Of a stretch of 64,000 nucleotides of DNA, positions 43,834 to 51,752 are shown in pieces. The stretch is from an uncultured Bacteroidales bacterium (GTDB lineage: Bacteria; Bacteroidota; Bacteroidia; Bacteroidales; F082): NCBI GenBank assembly GCA_900317055.1, contig ONFF01000019.1, forward strand, positions 1-64,000, in the 5' to 3' direction. Below the pieces are notes generated by a model. The model saw nothing but the letters and a program-made list of their open reading frames with translations. It did no database searches and was not told where the DNA came from. The position numbers and the translations under genes are program-made. How positions within the stretch are numbered: the first letter of the stretch is position 1; the number at the start of each line of letters is the position of its first letter.

Positions 43834-44526
43834 ATGATTAGAAAAAGAATAGCCCTAATAGTCGTGTTTACGATAATGGTATCAAATATGATCGTAGGCC
43901 AAAATAGTACTTTTGTTTCCAAAAGTCCATTTTTACAAGATTATGATCTTTCATTGATTCTTAACGAAGAAAAAGACAAGTATTGTTTATTGCTTGGTTA
44001 TTGGACATCAGATGATAGTTATGGTTTCATTACAATATCATACGGAAATTGTGAAACATCTCGAAGAAAAATCACCACAATAGACTATAAAAACGGTTTT
44101 CAAATGACTTTCAAAAAAAGATGCGGCGATGTTCTAGTTTTGAAAAAGGGATTTGCCCCGCTTGCGAATATGTCATTCAAATACGACGGTGAAAGCACAT
44201 TTGATATATCTGATCTTTTTGATGCTTTTTCTAATTATGACGAGGATAGAGACAATTTCCGAAGCAAAAAATACCATTCGTTTAAACAAGGGAAATACCA
44301 GTATGGTGTATATTGTATAGAATTATTCAATGATGGACATTATCAATATAAAATCCGGGATATATTGTTTTCTTCGGGTAAGTATGAAAGAGAAGGGCGT
44401 TTATTACAATTTTTCGATACAGGGTTAGATGCTGCTTTTTATGGCATTATAAAATCGGAGGGTATTGAAAGTCGGTTTTTCCCAGGTGAATTAAGAGGAA
44501 TGGCGTTTAAACTCTCCAATAATTAA
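43834..44526 (+). CDS. AT-rich orphan secreted protein
   Basis: A 230-residue protein with a signal peptide (residues 1-22, ending MIVGQN). The remainder has no family signal that I recognise; it contains repeated aromatic motifs (KYQYGVYCIELFNDGHYQYKI). It is much more AT-rich than the T9SS genes beside it, so it may have been gained separately. It follows the cargo gene by 23 nt but may not share its role. Confidence 0.55.
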   Translation: MIRKRIALIVVFTIMVSNMIVGQNSTFVSKSPFLQDYDLSLILNEEKDKYCLLLGYWTSDDSYGFITISYGNCETSRRKITTIDYKNGFQMTFKKRCGDVLVLKKGFAPLANMSFKYDGESTFDISDLFDAFSNYDEDRDNFRSKKYHSFKQGKYQYGVYCIELFNDGHYQYKIRDILFSSGKYEREGRLLQFFDTGLDAAFYGIIKSEGIESRFFPGELRGMAFKLSNN

Positions 44527-44585
44527 GGTCTTTATCATGTTTTAGCATTTGCAAAGCGATAGCATGCCAAACCAATAAAAATCCA

Positions 44586-44593
44586 TACCTTTG
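44586..44593 (+). promoter_or_regulatory. Candidate ABC-F promoter (TACCTTTG)
   Basis: TACCTTTGC, 19 nt before the ABC-F start, matches TAnnTTTG. Confidence 0.5.
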
Positions 44594-44612
44594 CCGCCTA
44601 AAACGGTAAACG

Positions 44613-46565
44613 ATGATTTCAATCCAAAACCTGAGTATGCACTTTACCGGTGAAGACCTCTTCACCGACATTTCCTTTTTGATTCGCGAGAAGGACCGCA
44701 TCGGCTTGGTGGGAAAAAACGGCGCAGGAAAAACCACCCTGCTGAAACTCATCTGCGGATTGGAACAGCCTTCAAAGGGCGATGTCATTATTCCTCAAGG
44801 CGTTACCATAGGTTATTTGCCTCAAGAAAAGAATGTCAACAGCACGAAAACCGTTTTGGATGAAGCGCTTTCAGCCTTCGATGAATACCATCAATTGGAA
44901 CGCGATGTGGAAAAGTTGCAGCAGGAATTAGCCGAACGCACCGACTACGAGAGCCCTCAATACGAGAAACTTATTGTCAAGTTGAACAATCTGAACGACC
45001 GTTTAGCTTTGCTTGGTGGCAACAGCATCGAAGGCGAGGCGGAACGGATTTTGGTCGGCTTGGGCTTTGGTCACGACGACATGATGCGCCCCATGCGCGA
45101 GTTCAGCAACGGCTGGCAGATGCGCGTGGAACTGGCCAAGATCCTGCTGAAAAAACCCAATTTGCTCCTCCTCGACGAGCCCACAAACCACCTCGACATC
45201 GAGTCCATCCAATGGCTCGAAGGCTTCCTGAAAGCCTATTACGGCGCCATCCTGATGGTCTCGCACGACCGCGCCTTCTTGGACAATATTACTATCCGCA
45301 CGGTGGAGATTTCCAACGGCAAGATTTACGACTACAAGGTGCCGTATTCCGATTATGTCGGCCTGCGTGAAGAGCGCGTCGACATGCAACGCTCGGCCTA
45401 CGAGAACCAGCAGCGCGAAATCAAGAACATCGAGGCGTTCATCGAGCGTTTTCGCTACAAGGCGACCAAGGCCAAGCAGGTGCAGAGCCGCGTGAAGATG
45501 CTTGAGAAGATGGATGAGATTGTGGTGGATGACATCGACAGCACAGCCATCCATTTCAAGTTCCCGCCTGCACCACATTCGGGCAAGGTTACACTAGAGC
45601 TGAATCATGTTGGCAAGTCTTACGGCGACCAAGTCATCCTCAAGGACATCAATCTGTTGATTCCGAGAGGTGAGAAAATAGCCTTTGTGGGACGCAACGG
45701 CGAAGGCAAGTCCACGCTTTCAAAAATCATCTGTGGCGTGCTCGACCATGAAGGCGAGGTGAAACTGGGTCACGAGGTAAAGATTGGCTATTATGCCCAA
45801 AACCAGCAGGACATGCTCGACATGAACAAGACCGTCTTCGAGACCTTGGATGATGTGGCCGTTGGCGACATGCGCTTGAAAGTGAAGGCTCTGCTCGGTT
45901 CCTTCCTTTTCCGTGGCGACGACATCGACAAGAAGGTGAAAGTGCTCTCGGGTGGTGAGAAAGCCCGCCTTTCCTTGGCCAAGATGCTGCTCTTCCCGAC
46001 CAACTTGCTAGTCCTCGACGAGCCCACCAACCACTTGGACATGCTCTCCAAAGACATCTTGAAGAACGCCTTGATCCAATATGACGGCACACTGATCATC
46101 GTCTCCCACGACCGTGACTTCCTGCAAGGTCTGACCAACAAGGTCTACGAGTTCCGCAAGCCCAACATCAAGGAATACATCGGCGACATTTACGACTTCT
46201 TGGAGCAGAAGAATCTCAGCCACTTGAAGGAGTTGGAGATTGCTGCCAAACAAACCAAAGTCCAAGAAGTCATACCACAGTCACAGAATAAGATTAACTA
46301 CGAGCGCAAGAAGCAGATTGATGCCAAGTTGCGCAAAGTCGATAAAGAGATCCAACGCCTCGAAGAAGCCATCGGCAAATTGGAAGCCGAATTGGCCGAG
46401 CAAGATGCCATCATGGCCCATCCCGACGAGCATCCTGACATCAAGATTGACAACGACTGGTATTGGGCCTATGGACAGAAAAAAGAACAACTCCAAGCCC
46501 TAATGGACGATTGGGGAGAGAAGCAGATAGAACGGGAGGAAGTTTTGGCGGAATATGAGAAATAA
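44613..46565 (+). CDS. ABC-F family ATPase (translation factor-like)
   Basis: A 650-residue duplicated ABC protein without membrane segments. NBD1 has the Walker A GLVGKNGAGKTTLLK (residues about 31-45) and NBD2 the Walker A VGRNGEGKSTL. The signature LSGGEKARLSLAKMLL and Walker B LLVLDEPTNHLD are clear in the second half, with LLLLDEPTNHLD in the first. A charged coiled coil at the C-terminus (about 560-650) resembles the Uup/EttA family, which rescues or tunes ribosomes. A diverged copy of its last ~24 codons lies 1.8 kb downstream, beyond the ATPase unit. Confidence 0.9.
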   Translation: MISIQNLSMHFTGEDLFTDISFLIREKDRIGLVGKNGAGKTTLLKLICGLEQPSKGDVIIPQGVTIGYLPQEKNVNSTKTVLDEALSAFDEYHQLERDVEKLQQELAERTDYESPQYEKLIVKLNNLNDRLALLGGNSIEGEAERILVGLGFGHDDMMRPMREFSNGWQMRVELAKILLKKPNLLLLDEPTNHLDIESIQWLEGFLKAYYGAILMVSHDRAFLDNITIRTVEISNGKIYDYKVPYSDYVGLREERVDMQRSAYENQQREIKNIEAFIERFRYKATKAKQVQSRVKMLEKMDEIVVDDIDSTAIHFKFPPAPHSGKVTLELNHVGKSYGDQVILKDINLLIPRGEKIAFVGRNGEGKSTLSKIICGVLDHEGEVKLGHEVKIGYYAQNQQDMLDMNKTVFETLDDVAVGDMRLKVKALLGSFLFRGDDIDKKVKVLSGGEKARLSLAKMLLFPTNLLVLDEPTNHLDMLSKDILKNALIQYDGTLIIVSHDRDFLQGLTNKVYEFRKPNIKEYIGDIYDFLEQKNLSHLKELEIAAKQTKVQEVIPQSQNKINYERKKQIDAKLRKVDKEIQRLEEAIGKLEAELAEQDAIMAHPDEHPDIKIDNDWYWAYGQKKEQLQALMDDWGEKQIEREEVLAEYEK

Positions 46566-46570
46566 GATGC

Positions 46571-46682
46571 GATAAAATGCTGTTAAGTGGAAATTTTTCT
46601 TACATAACTGCATTTTATCTGCAAAAAATGTTTGATATCGTGCTGCTAAGTCGATTTTTTAGGGACTTAACAGCACACTATC
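46571..46682. repeat. Left paired-hairpin end of ATPase unit 1
   Basis: Two palindromes (46571-46619 and 46634-46682) are separated by a 14-nt spacer TGCAAAAAATGTTT. The first has GATAAAATGC/GCATTTTATC outer arms; the second contains GTGCTG(C/T)TAAGTC. A matching pair lies on the other side of the ATPase gene. Confidence 0.75.
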
Positions 46683-48102
46683 GTGATTCTTTGAACAAAT
46701 CATCCATCGTCACTTCCGATTGGATGTTGTTCCAATAAGCATTATGAGCGACACCGTATGTGGTAATCATGGTAAGGTGGATGGCTTTTCGGGTTTTGGT
46801 AACTTCCTGAAACACAGATTTCCGTCTCCGAAGTTTGTCATCTTCTTCCTTGTCAATACGATAAACATCATCCGAAAACTTCATTTCACAAAGATTGATG
46901 ACACCATCGTTACGGTCAAAAAGCAAGTCGATTTGTACCCCTTCATGTTCTTTGGTGGCTTCGACATGCCATGATTGGGCATTGCTGATCACTCCAGCGA
47001 TACCTAATGCAGACTTGATTTGAGGCAAATGCCACAAACACACTCGCTCAAAAGCCAGTCCTGCCCAGACTGTATGGATTGAAGTAGACAAATTATTGGT
47101 CCAGAAATGGTTGTCGTGATGGTAGTTGTTCTCGATATAGCGGAAGTAGAACAAGGTGAAATGATCCATAAGTTGATAAATCGCCTCGCGTTTTATCTTG
47201 CCAATGACCTGATACTTTCGAATGAAATTGCATTTCTCTAACTCCTCGGTCGCCTGTATGAAAACCTTATTGTCGTCAAGTCCAGTGCTTTCGAGCAGCG
47301 CTTTTCGGGTCATGCCCGCTTTCTTGGTTGCCAAGGCAGTAACGATGGCAATGTAAGGTGCAGGTCGCTTGAACAAGGAGGCATAAAGAGCATTGAATTC
47401 ATCAGCAAGGCGTCCGTCCTCTTCAAAAAACAAACGGTCAATATTCTGTGCCAGGCTCTCACTGCGTCGCAAGAGGCTCCAATAATAGGGTATGCCGCCC
47501 AAGATCATATAGGTTTCCACAAGGTCTTTTCTTGTCATGCTGAGTTTGAGTGACTGGGCTAATTGCTCACATTCGTTGAGACAGAAAGGCTGGAGGTAAA
47601 TCTTGTCAGTCAATCGATTGTGCAATCCGCCATGGTCGCGGATGATTTTCTTGATAATCCATGAGGTGGCACTGCCGCAAACGACAAGGACGATATCTTT
47701 ACGCATATTGGCCCAACCATTCCAAAAATGCTCCAAGGCACTGATGAGCTGTGACTTTGGGGTATCCATCCACGGCAGCTCATCCAAAAAAACCACCTTT
47801 TTCTTATCGGGAGATTGTTCTAATACCATCTCAAGTAAGTGGAAGGCCTCAAACCAAGTGCGTGGCATCTTGCAGCGCTTCAATCCAGCCTTGCGCAGCG
47901 ATTCGCGAAACTCGGTCAGTTGTTCTTTTTTCGGGGCGTTGGCTACACCCGTGTGATAAAATGCGAAATGGTTCTCAAAGGTCTCTTTGATAAGGTAGGT
48001 CTTGCCCACGCGTCGCCTCCCATAAACGGCGCAGAATTGCGATTCGTCTTTCTCCAACAGTTCAAGGAGTTCTCTTCTTTCTTCGTTGCGTCCAATCAGC
48101 AT
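46678..48102 (-). CDS. AAA ATPase with PD-(D/E)XK-like (DUF234) C-terminus
   Basis: A 474-residue protein of the archaeal-type AAA ATPase family (PF01637-like). The start is the ATG at 48102 (MLIGRNEERREL); an upstream in-frame codon is a TTG. Walker A is GRRRVGKT (28-35) and Walker B is VVFLDELPWMD (near 105). A winged-helix-like middle follows. The C-terminus resembles DUF234, with a nuclease-like core: D392 (QIDLLFD), then E406-x-K408 (CEMK). The gene is convergent with ABC-F and enclosed by paired hairpins. The function of this family is unknown; defence or element maintenance are possible. Confidence 0.78.
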   Translation of the reverse strand: MLIGRNEERRELLELLEKDESQFCAVYGRRRVGKTYLIKETFENHFAFYHTGVANAPKKEQLTEFRESLRKAGLKRCKMPRTWFEAFHLLEMVLEQSPDKKKVVFLDELPWMDTPKSQLISALEHFWNGWANMRKDIVLVVCGSATSWIIKKIIRDHGGLHNRLTDKIYLQPFCLNECEQLAQSLKLSMTRKDLVETYMILGGIPYYWSLLRRSESLAQNIDRLFFEEDGRLADEFNALYASLFKRPAPYIAIVTALATKKAGMTRKALLESTGLDDNKVFIQATEELEKCNFIRKYQVIGKIKREAIYQLMDHFTLFYFRYIENNYHHDNHFWTNNLSTSIHTVWAGLAFERVCLWHLPQIKSALGIAGVISNAQSWHVEATKEHEGVQIDLLFDRNDGVINLCEMKFSDDVYRIDKEEDDKLRRRKSVFQEVTKTRKAIHLTMITTYGVAHNAYWNNIQSEVTMDDLFKESR

Positions 48103-48147
48103 GGCGTTATTTTTAGATTGATATTGCAAAGAAACGCATTTTTTTTC

Positions 48148-48258
48148 GATTATCTGCTGCTAAGTCAATATTTTTTATACTTAACAGCGATTAATCTGAA
48201 ACTTTTGTTTGATAACATGCTGTTAAGTCTATTTTTCGATGACTTAGCAGCAGATTAT
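48148..48258. repeat. Right paired-hairpin end of ATPase unit 1
   Basis: Two palindromes (48148-48196 and 48211-48258) with core TGCTG(C/T)TAAGTC are separated by a 14-nt spacer TGAAACTTTTGTTT, matching the pair at the left end. Confidence 0.75.
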
Positions 48259-48277
48259 ATACAATGAATAAAAGGGG

Positions 48278-48354
48278 AAAGGACTCAAACCCTAATGGAT
48301 GATTGGGGAGAGAAGCAGATAGAACGGGAGGAAGTAATGGCAGAGTACAATTGA
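48278..48354 (+). pseudogene. Second, diverged copy of the ABC-F C-terminal tail
   Basis: In one frame this reads LMDDWGEKQIEREEVMAEYN and then a stop, nearly the same as the end of the ABC-F protein (LMDDWGEKQIEREEVLAEYEK). The stretch 48290-48335 matches 46498-46543 with one mismatch; beyond it, several codons differ synonymously, so it is not a fresh copy. It has no start and is a gene remnant. Confidence 0.75.
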
Positions 48355-48480
48355 GTGCAAACATGCCATTTCTTTATTTGATAAAAATTGATAATCCGCA
48401 AACGGCTTTGAAAATCAACGCTTTAAAAATGTAATAATCTTATTTTCAATTATTTATGAAAAACTGTGGATTTTTTTTCC

Positions 48481-48488
48481 TACCTTTG
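48481..48488 (+). promoter_or_regulatory. Candidate promoter (TACCTTTG) for the 103-residue protein
   Basis: TACCTTTGC with a 50-nt leader before the ATG at 48539 matches TAnnTTTG. Confidence 0.5.
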
Positions 48489-48538
48489 CGTTCGATTTTG
48501 AAAACGAACAACCAACAACAGTATAAATTCAACGGATT

Positions 48539-48850
48539 ATGTACCAAATTTTTAAAGACCAACTCGAAAAGTCAAAACTCATCATTACCGGCGTAAAGAG
48601 GAACCAACGCCTCGGTCGCGACGCCGGCGTGGAAGAAAGCGTGATCCAGAAGATGGAGGAAGACTGCAAGCGTTTGGAAGCCATTTCTGCCGAAATCGAC
48701 AAGCTTCAAGAAGAGCTTCGCAAGAAGAGCGATGAAGCCCATGCCGCCCTTAACACCTTAAAAAGCAGGACACAAATCGTGAAAAAATCCATCAAATCGA
48801 AGTATGACCAAACTTGGTGGACCAAGTTCGGCATCCCTGATAGGAGATAA
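48539..48850 (+). CDS. Small coiled-coil protein of unknown function
   Basis: A 103-residue, soluble, strongly charged protein. Residues about 35-85 are a predicted coiled coil (MEEDCKRLEAISAEIDKLQE), and the C-terminus is basic and aromatic (KYDQTWWTKFGIPDRR). It has a consensus promoter and a terminator, so it is likely a real monocistronic gene. No family was recognised; a role as a structural or nucleic-acid-associated protein is possible. Confidence 0.65.
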   Translation: MYQIFKDQLEKSKLIITGVKRNQRLGRDAGVEESVIQKMEEDCKRLEAISAEIDKLQEELRKKSDEAHAALNTLKSRTQIVKKSIKSKYDQTWWTKFGIPDRR

Positions 48851-48867
48851 AACATTATTCTAGAACC

Positions 48868-50052
48868 TTATTGAGCCGCTTCTGACGAGGCGGCTTTTTT
48901 CGTGCGAATGATTACCTTCTCCTCCCCTTTCAAGGTGGTGGCGAAAAGATAAACGATGTCTCCATCCTTGATTTTCAAAATCCTTCGCAGCTCGGCCACC
49001 GAAAGCGGAAAATTGCGCACAGCGATGCTGGCCTTTTCGACACCCTGAAGCAAGGTCTGGTTCACTTTTTTATTGTATGGAGCCCAATCCACAACCTCGA
49101 AGATTCGGCCTGGAAAATCAGTAATCAACTGATTAGATGTATATAAATTACTGTTTTTGTGTAGTTTACAAACACCAAAGCGTTCCGTCAACAATTTGAA
49201 GCATCCTGCTTTCATCACAGCGGGATTGGGTTCGTAAAGGTAGTTCAAAATGCCGTCTGCAAGTCGGCTTGGGCACTGGCGTTCTTCCTCCTGCGTGAAA
49301 CGGACTTCAGGCTGGGAAGTCATCAAATTGACGCACACAAATTGAGGTTCGCCTTGGTAATCGCGTTCAATAATGAAAACCAGTTCCTTGCACTCGTTGG
49401 CGACGGCCACCACATGCACCTTTTTCACATGGTGCAATTCCTCCAAAGCCTTACTGATATCGAGCATCGGAGACAGCTTAATCATCACTTTTTGTGCCTT
49501 TTGTAGAAGCTCATCTTGTAATGTCGATACATCAGGTGTACAATCGCTGATGGAGACTGTCTTGCGACCATGCTCATCTCTTCGGGCAGGGTCAATGAAG
49601 ATGCAATCCTTGGGTTCACAGTGAGCTATATACTCTTCTGCAGTTTCATTCCAAACTTTGACATTAGCCTTCAAAACCTCAAAATTGTGCATCGCCAAGT
49701 CGCAGAGCTCTGTCTGTCGCTCCACATAGTCGGCTTGTTGGAATTGTTGTGCAATAAAACAGGTGTCGATGCCCAAACCGCCCGTCAAGTCGACAAAGGT
49801 TTGGCCTTGTAATAAACCTGCTTTGTATTGTGCACTGGCCTCCGAAGAGCATTGCTCAATGGAGAGGTGTGCTGGGAAAAGCAGGTCTTCATTCTCGCTC
49901 CACGAAGGCACTTTCTTACGAAGCAACTGCCGTGCTTCGATTTGTCGCAGAGCCAATGAAACATCAGTGCCGACGGGCGCCTTTTTCAAGGCGAGCGTCG
50001 GCACATCAGCATTCAGGTTTTCCCTGATGTATTGTCTAGTGATATCGTTCAA
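48868..50052 (-). CDS. PG1098-like SAM-dependent methyltransferase with THUMP-like domain
   Basis: A 394-residue protein. The SAM site is VDLTGGLGIDT (near residue 87). DPARRDEHGRK (near 155) resembles the DPPR-type motif of RNA methyltransferases, and the C-terminal third carries a ferredoxin-like/THUMP-like region as in the P. gingivalis PG1098 structure family. Only a TTG start (50052) fits the frame upstream of the conserved core; no ATG occurs in frame for a long stretch. The TTG lies 2 nt after the upstream pseudouridine synthase stop, suggesting coupling and an RNA-modification role. Confidence 0.78.
   Translation of the reverse strand: MNDITRQYIRENLNADVPTLALKKAPVGTDVSLALRQIEARQLLRKKVPSWSENEDLLFPAHLSIEQCSSEASAQYKAGLLQGQTFVDLTGGLGIDTCFIAQQFQQADYVERQTELCDLAMHNFEVLKANVKVWNETAEEYIAHCEPKDCIFIDPARRDEHGRKTVSISDCTPDVSTLQDELLQKAQKVMIKLSPMLDISKALEELHHVKKVHVVAVANECKELVFIIERDYQGEPQFVCVNLMTSQPEVRFTQEEERQCPSRLADGILNYLYEPNPAVMKAGCFKLLTERFGVCKLHKNSNLYTSNQLITDFPGRIFEVVDWAPYNKKVNQTLLQGVEKASIAVRNFPLSVAELRRILKIKDGDIVYLFATTLKGEEKVIIRTKKAASSEAAQ
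48874..48900 (+). terminator. Terminator of the small coiled-coil gene, inside the convergent gene's 3' end
   Basis: AGCCGC and GCGGCT form a stem followed by T6. The stem lies within the last codons of the PG1098-like gene on the other strand, so the two genes share this DNA. Confidence 0.7.
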
Positions 50053-50054
50053 GT

Positions 50055-51509
50055 TCAGATCTTCTTCAGATTGTTCACCTCAAGGTCGGTGAGGAAACGC
50101 CACTCGCCACGAGGCAGTCTGTACTTGTCGAGACCAGCGAACATCACGCGGTCGAGCTTGGTCACTTCGTAGCCGAGGTGTTCGAAAATACGGCGCACGA
50201 TGCGGTTGCGGCCCGAATGGAGTTCGATGCCAATGCTCTTCTTGCTGTCGTCGTCCTGGTCGTAAGCAATGTTGTCGGCAGCGATGGGGCCATCGTCCAA
50301 CTCAATGCCTTCAGAAATGCGAAGCATATCGTTTTTGGTCAAGGGCTTGTTCAGGATGACATGATAGAGCTTCGGGATCTCACTGCTCGGATGGGTCAGC
50401 TTCTTGGCCAAGTCACCATCGTTGGTGAACAGCAACAGTCCAGTGGTCTGTTTGTCGAGACGACCAACAGGATAAACGCGCTCCGGGCAAGCATTCTTGA
50501 CGAGTTCCATCACGGTGTCACGCTCATATGGATCGTCAGAAGTAGTGATATAGCCTTTAGGCTTGTTCAGCAGGATGTAACGAAGCTTCTCGCGATTGAG
50601 GGTCTGTCCTCCGTAAACCACCTTGTCTTCGGTCTTCACCTTATAGCCCATTGTGGTAATCACTTCACCATTCACCTCCACGCAGCCGGCCTTGATGAGG
50701 TCGTCGGCTTCGCGGCGTGAGCAGATGCCACAGTCGGCCAAATATTTGTTCAAACGGATTTCGCCAGTGGCTTTCGGACGATCGTACAGCGGGTCTTTTT
50801 CGCGGACATAGCCTTTGCGGCCACGACGCGGCTCTTCTTCATCCTCAAAACCGCGACGCGGGCGGTCGTCAAAGCGGCGATTGCCACCACGCGGTCTGTC
50901 ATCATCGAATCTACGACGAGGGTGCTCCTCATCGCCAAAACGACGCCTTGGACGGTCTTCATCAAAACGGCGACGGGGTCTATCGTCGTCATGGAAACGG
51001 CGCTCACGCGGCTTGTCGTCATCGAAGCGACGGCGCGGACGCTCGTCATCGTCGAATCTGCGGCGAGGACGGTCGTCAAAACGGCGTTCGCCACGAGGTT
51101 TGTCATCATCAAAACGGCGGCGAGGTCTGTCTTCGTCGTCAAACCTGCGACGCGGACGGTCGTCGTCGTGGAAACGGCGTTCACGCGGCTTGTCGTCATC
51201 AAAACGACGGCGTGGACGCTCATCATCGTCGAATCTACGGCGTGGGCGGTCGTCACGACGGCTTTCACCGTGTTCGTCATCGAAGCGGCGGCGAGGACGG
51301 TCACCAAACTTTCGGTCGCCGAACCTGCGGTCACCACGGTTGTCATCAAATCGGCGCTCACCTCTCGGCTTGTCGCCAAAACTTCTCTCTTCGCGTCCTT
51401 CCTCGTCACCGTCGCGGTGATAGAACTTGAAGGACCTTCTCTGCTGGAATTCTTCATCAGCAGGCTTTCTGGTGCGCGGACGCTTGCCAGATCTTTCGTT
51501 TTCAGTCAT
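50055..51509 (-). CDS. RsuA/RluB-family pseudouridine synthase with long Arg/Asp-rich N-terminal extension
   Basis: A 484-residue protein. Residues 1-245 are a low-complexity extension made of many RRRFDD(D/E)R-type repeats. Residues about 251-300 are an S4 RNA-binding domain (RLNKYLADCGICSRREADDL). From about 305 the catalytic domain follows, with the Asp at GRLDKQTTGLLLF (D352) and the RNRIVRRIFEHLGY signature. It should make one uridine in rRNA into pseudouridine. Such repeat extensions occur in Bacteroidota homologues and probably bind RNA or drive condensates; that part is inference. Confidence 0.9.
   Translation of the reverse strand: MTENERSGKRPRTRKPADEEFQQRRSFKFYHRDGDEEGREERSFGDKPRGERRFDDNRGDRRFGDRKFGDRPRRRFDDEHGESRRDDRPRRRFDDDERPRRRFDDDKPRERRFHDDDRPRRRFDDEDRPRRRFDDDKPRGERRFDDRPRRRFDDDERPRRRFDDDKPRERRFHDDDRPRRRFDEDRPRRRFGDEEHPRRRFDDDRPRGGNRRFDDRPRRGFEDEEEPRRGRKGYVREKDPLYDRPKATGEIRLNKYLADCGICSRREADDLIKAGCVEVNGEVITTMGYKVKTEDKVVYGGQTLNREKLRYILLNKPKGYITTSDDPYERDTVMELVKNACPERVYPVGRLDKQTTGLLLFTNDGDLAKKLTHPSSEIPKLYHVILNKPLTKNDMLRISEGIELDDGPIAADNIAYDQDDDSKKSIGIELHSGRNRIVRRIFEHLGYEVTKLDRVMFAGLDKYRLPRGEWRFLTDLEVNNLKKI
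50820..51420. repeat. Coding tandem repeats in the pseudouridine synthase N-terminus
   Basis: About 600 bp of imperfect, repeated units encode RRRFDDD/E-R and related blocks. The repeats make length changes between strains likely. The same DNA is open in several other frames, which are not genes. Confidence 0.75.
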
Positions 51510-51537
51510 TTATAAATATGTATTAGTGATAAAAAAT

Positions 51538-51556
51538 CCATTCCGTCGCGGAATGG
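51538..51556 (-). promoter_or_regulatory. Leader hairpin ahead of the pseudouridine synthase
   Basis: CCATTCCG and CGGAATGG form an 8-bp perfect stem with a 3-nt loop, between the TACTTTTG element and the ATG. It would lie in the 5' leader of the mRNA. Confidence 0.4.
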
Positions 51557-51560
51557 GCGG

Positions 51561-51568
51561 CAAAAGTA
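51561..51568 (-). promoter_or_regulatory. Candidate promoter of the pseudouridine synthase gene (TACTTTTG)
   Basis: TACTTTTGC on the reverse strand, about 52 nt upstream of the start, matches TAnnTTTG. Confidence 0.5.
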
Positions 51569-51670
51569 CGAATAATTTAGGAATGTGCCATTGTTTTAGG
51601 TGAATAATTTGTTTTTCTGGATATTACTTCATATTGAGAAACACTTAGAAAAACCATTGTTCCAAATCTG

Positions 51671-51703
51671 GTTCACAACTTTGTGGACCACAAGTTTGTG
51701 AAC
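51671..51703. repeat. Left palindrome of ATPase unit 2
   Basis: Nested palindrome with outer arms GTTCACAA/TTGTGAAC and inner TTGTGG-A-CCACAA. Its first 23 nt are identical to the start of the right palindrome (52917-52964). Confidence 0.8.
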
Positions 51704-51726
51704 TAATGAAAAAAGTTGTATCTTTG
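51695..51726 (+). promoter_or_regulatory. ATPase 2 promoter using the palindrome as its -33 (TTTG / 20 nt / TATCTTTG)
   Basis: TTTG at 51695-51698 is the right arm of the palindrome, and TATCTTTG at 51719-51726 is the -7, with a 20-nt spacer. The unit end would thus carry part of the gene's promoter. Confidence 0.5.
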
Positions 51727-51752
51727 CAGCGAATATTAAGGAATTCGTCATC

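Larger units (their letters stand above)
46571..48258. mobile_element. Hairpin-bounded AAA ATPase unit 1 (putative mobile unit)
   Basis: A 1.69-kb unit consisting of one ATPase gene (46678-48102, reverse) with a pair of about 49-bp palindromes at each end. Both pairs have a 14-nt spacer of the form TG.AA....TGTTT. It starts 5 nt after the ABC-F stop and is followed by a second, diverged copy of the ABC-F C-terminal codons (48278-48354). This layout is what insertion at a gene 3' end would give. No transposase is present in the unit. Confidence 0.5.

Noticed and set aside
50717-51515. Open frames antisense to the Arg/Asp-rich repeat
   Set aside because: They arise from the repeated coding sequence and give only low-complexity Arg/Ser- or Val/Ala-rich products.
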